From: Aquimixticola soesokkakensis
GTDB lineage: Bacteria > Pseudomonadota > Alphaproteobacteria > Rhodobacterales > Rhodobacteraceae
DNA length: 64,000 nucleotides
Direction of reading: 5' to 3'
Assembly: GCF_900172375.1 (NCBI RefSeq)
Contig: NZ_FWFS01000012.1
Span: 62,001 to 126,000 of the forward strand
Positions 62,568 through 64,000 of the stretch are shown here, in pieces. The notes below the pieces were generated by a model, which was given only the letters and a program-made list of their open reading frames with translations, was not told where the DNA came from and searched no databases. The position numbers were made by a program, and so were the translations under genes. The number at the start of each line of letters is the position of its first letter. The stretch's first letter is position 1.

Positions 62568-63071
62568 ATGACACGCCCCCCGACAGATCAGACGACAGAT
62601 CAGACGACAGCTCCAACGACACCCGCGCTGGAATTTGCCTTTGCCATCCGGGCCGAAATTGCGCCGCCGCGCTCGGGCGGGAAAAGCCCGCTGGGCGAGC
62701 GTCTGCATATTCCGATCACCGGTGGAACCGTGACCGGTCCGCGCTTGCGCGCGCGCATCTTGCCCGGCGGCTCGGACTGGCCCCTCATCACCCCTGACGG
62801 CACCAGCAAGATTTGTGCCGATTACACGATCGAGGCCGAGGATGGCACGCTCATTCTGGTCCATAACGAAGGGCTGCGCGCCTCCTCTGCCGAGGTCTTG
62901 GCACGGCTGCGCGCGGGTGAAAAAGTACGGCCCGAGGAGTTCTACTTTCGCTGTGCGCCGCGGTTTGACGTGGGCGACGGACCACATGCCTGGCTGCGCA
63001 GCACTTTGTTCGTCGGCTCGATTGCCCCCCAGGGCAATGTGATAGAAATCGACGTATTTGCAGTAACTTAA
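62568..63071 (+). CDS. DUF3237 domain protein
   Basis: A 167-residue protein matching DUF3237 (IPITGGTVTGPRLRARILPGG; SDWPLITPDGT; PEEFYFRCAPRFDVG). Unknown function; it is often found near aromatic degradation genes. The N-terminus carries a threonine-rich repeat (TDQTTDQTTAPTT) from a duplicated 12-bp unit and is not part of the domain. Probably cotranscribed with the two genes upstream. Confidence 0.82.
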   Translation: MTRPPTDQTTDQTTAPTTPALEFAFAIRAEIAPPRSGGKSPLGERLHIPITGGTVTGPRLRARILPGGSDWPLITPDGTSKICADYTIEAEDGTLILVHNEGLRASSAEVLARLRAGEKVRPEEFYFRCAPRFDVGDGPHAWLRSTLFVGSIAPQGNVIEIDVFAVT

Positions 63072-63084
63072 CAGCCAAACGTCC

Positions 63085-63116
63085 AAGAACGGGCGGGGTT
63101 TCCCGCGCCCGTTCTT
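63085..63116. terminator. bidirectional hairpin between DUF3237 gene and esterase
   Basis: AAGAACGGGCG pairs with CGCCCGTTCTT (11 bp) around a ten-base loop, between two convergent genes. Confidence 0.8.
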
Positions 63117-63132
63117 GTCGTCTTCGCCCGGA

Positions 63133-63999
63133 TCAGGCGTTCGTTTCGCGCAACCAGGCGGCCATCGCGCGCAGCTTGTCTTCGGCGAGCGCACAATATT
63201 CCATCGACCGCAAATAGCCGTGGATCAATCCCTCGCCGCTGTCGCGCGTCACCGGCACGCCCGCCGCCTCCAGCGCATCGGCATAGGCCACACCACTGTC
63301 ACGCAGCGGATCATTTTGCGCGACAGCCACATAGGCTGGCGGCAAATCGGCATGGCTTTCCGCCACCAAAGGCGCCACGAACGGATCGCTCGACAGCTTG
63401 CTCTCGTCGGGGCTGTACATGCGGTTAACCCCGTCCATGCCCTGCACCTTCAACAAGGGACCATCGGCATTTTCAATGTAGGAGGGGCGGGTTTGATCGA
63501 AATCACAGGCCGGATAGATCAACAGTTGCGCGCTAAGGGCCACGCCCTCCTCGCGGCATTTCAATGCCACAGCCGCCGCAATATTGCCCCCCGCACTATC
63601 GCCGCCAATCGCGATTTTCGCCGGATCGATGTTCAGCGTGCCCGCTTCGCGATGGGCCCATTGCGTCACCGCAAACACCTGTTGAAAGGCGGTCGGATAG
63701 GGGTTCTCAGGTGCCAGCCCGTAGTCGACCGAGATCACTGTCTGCCCGTTCCAGCCCGCAATACGCGCCGTGATATCCCAATGGGTTTCGGGCGAGCCTT
63801 GCATCCATGCGCCGCCATGCAGATAGATCAGCGCGGGTTGTGCGGCCGTGCCTGCGGCCCGAAAAACCCGCACGCGCACGGGCCCACCGTCGCTTTCAAT
63901 CCAGTATTCACCATCCGTTTCCACCCCCTCGGGCGTGGGCAGGCGCATCTCGCGCGCGATCGCTTCGAATTTCAGACGGCGATCCTGCACGCTCGCCCC
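63133..63999 (-). CDS. alpha/beta hydrolase (HSL-type esterase), 5' end beyond window
   Basis: At least 285 residues of a hormone-sensitive-lipase-type esterase. The oxyanion motif is LIYLHGGAWMQGS, the nucleophile is in IGGDSAGGNIAAA, and the catalytic Asp/His are likely in NDPLRDSG and GLIHGYLRSM. The frame stays open to the right edge, and the family usually has about 300-310 residues, so the start probably lies outside. A GTG at 63990 exists, but there is no sign it is used. Substrate unknown. Confidence 0.85.
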   Translation of the reverse strand, partial: GASVQDRRLKFEAIAREMRLPTPEGVETDGEYWIESDGGPVRVRVFRAAGTAAQPALIYLHGGAWMQGSPETHWDITARIAGWNGQTVISVDYGLAPENPYPTAFQQVFAVTQWAHREAGTLNIDPAKIAIGGDSAGGNIAAAVALKCREEGVALSAQLLIYPACDFDQTRPSYIENADGPLLKVQGMDGVNRMYSPDESKLSSDPFVAPLVAESHADLPPAYVAVAQNDPLRDSGVAYADALEAAGVPVTRDSGEGLIHGYLRSMEYCALAEDKLRAMAAWLRETNA

Positions 64000-64000
64000 C

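Overview
The window looks like chromosomal DNA of a Rhodobacterales bacterium (Alphaproteobacteria, Roseobacter/Rhodobacter relatives). Grounds: high GC; a trpE / yibQ-type deacetylase / trpGDC-moaC-moeA-lexA-comEC-gltX-gltA gene order; a class II (B12-dependent) ribonucleotide reductase; two gap genes flanking a 47-residue membrane protein; GAAC-N7-GAAC (alphaproteobacterial) SOS boxes; TTAA-N7-TTAA (CtrA-type) sites; and a Rhodobacterales-style holin/N-acetylmuramidase pair beside ccm genes. The genus cannot be named from the sequence. No transposase, integrase, prophage structural gene, rRNA or CRISPR array was seen; one tRNA is present.

Layout. 1-2.5 kb: end of aconitase, a DUF4396 membrane protein, and a GST divergent from a WYL/YafY regulator. 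2.5-5.7 kb (minus): cytochrome c maturation genes ccmABCDG and an Mth938-like protein. 5.9-10.7 kb (minus): nrdJ with a small downstream gene and a long regulated upstream region, then tRNA-Pro. 10.9-16.4 kb: DUF192 protein, double cold-shock protein, pdxH, fabI, LysE exporter, gpt, aminotransferase. 16.4-29.3 kb: ppiD-like gene, trpE, (reverse) deacetylase, trpGDC, moaC, moeA, lexA, comEC. 29.5-32.7 kb: gltX and gltA. 32.9-41.8 kb (minus): two membrane proteins, a crotonase, ccmH-ccmF, a five-gene lysis cassette, ccmE, argC. 41.9-52 kb: murI, a LysR gene, a candidate sRNA, purL, bolA, grxD, mmsA with a divergent LysR gene, CBS protein, coaD, marC. 52.2-58 kb (minus): gap1, small membrane protein, gap2, a glycosyltransferase-like gene, tkt. 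58.4-64 kb: coiled-coil protein and zapA, MliC-like inhibitor, SoxZ/SoxY-like pair divergent from an ArsR-type sensor, flavin reductase, PPOx-like protein, DUF3237 protein, and the end of an esterase gene.

How the genes fit together. Most of the window is housekeeping: haem attachment to c-type cytochromes (ccm genes in three blocks), tryptophan and molybdopterin synthesis, TCA and triose-phosphate metabolism, and nucleotide and cofactor synthesis. The most interesting connection is to gene transfer agents (GTA). The endolysin plus GTA-type 3-TM holin between ccmE and ccmF match the lysis pair known to release GTA in Rhodobacter, and are translationally coupled to three small genes, one shaped like a BhlA/UviB mini-holin. 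Two CtrA-like half-sites lie upstream of this cassette and a complete CtrA consensus site lies upstream of comEC, the DNA-uptake channel used by GTA recipients. lexA, also linked to GTA control, has an unusual triple half-site operator.

Other non-coding signals: a roughly 80-nt sRNA with its own promoter and terminator upstream of purL; a 438-base hairpin-rich leader before gltA; NrdR and DnaA boxes upstream of nrdJ; repeated GTTAGCG-type operators shared by both gap genes; and a short dispersed repeat (TTGGGTATTTGGGTCC-type), two copies of which form an inverted pair upstream of ccmF.
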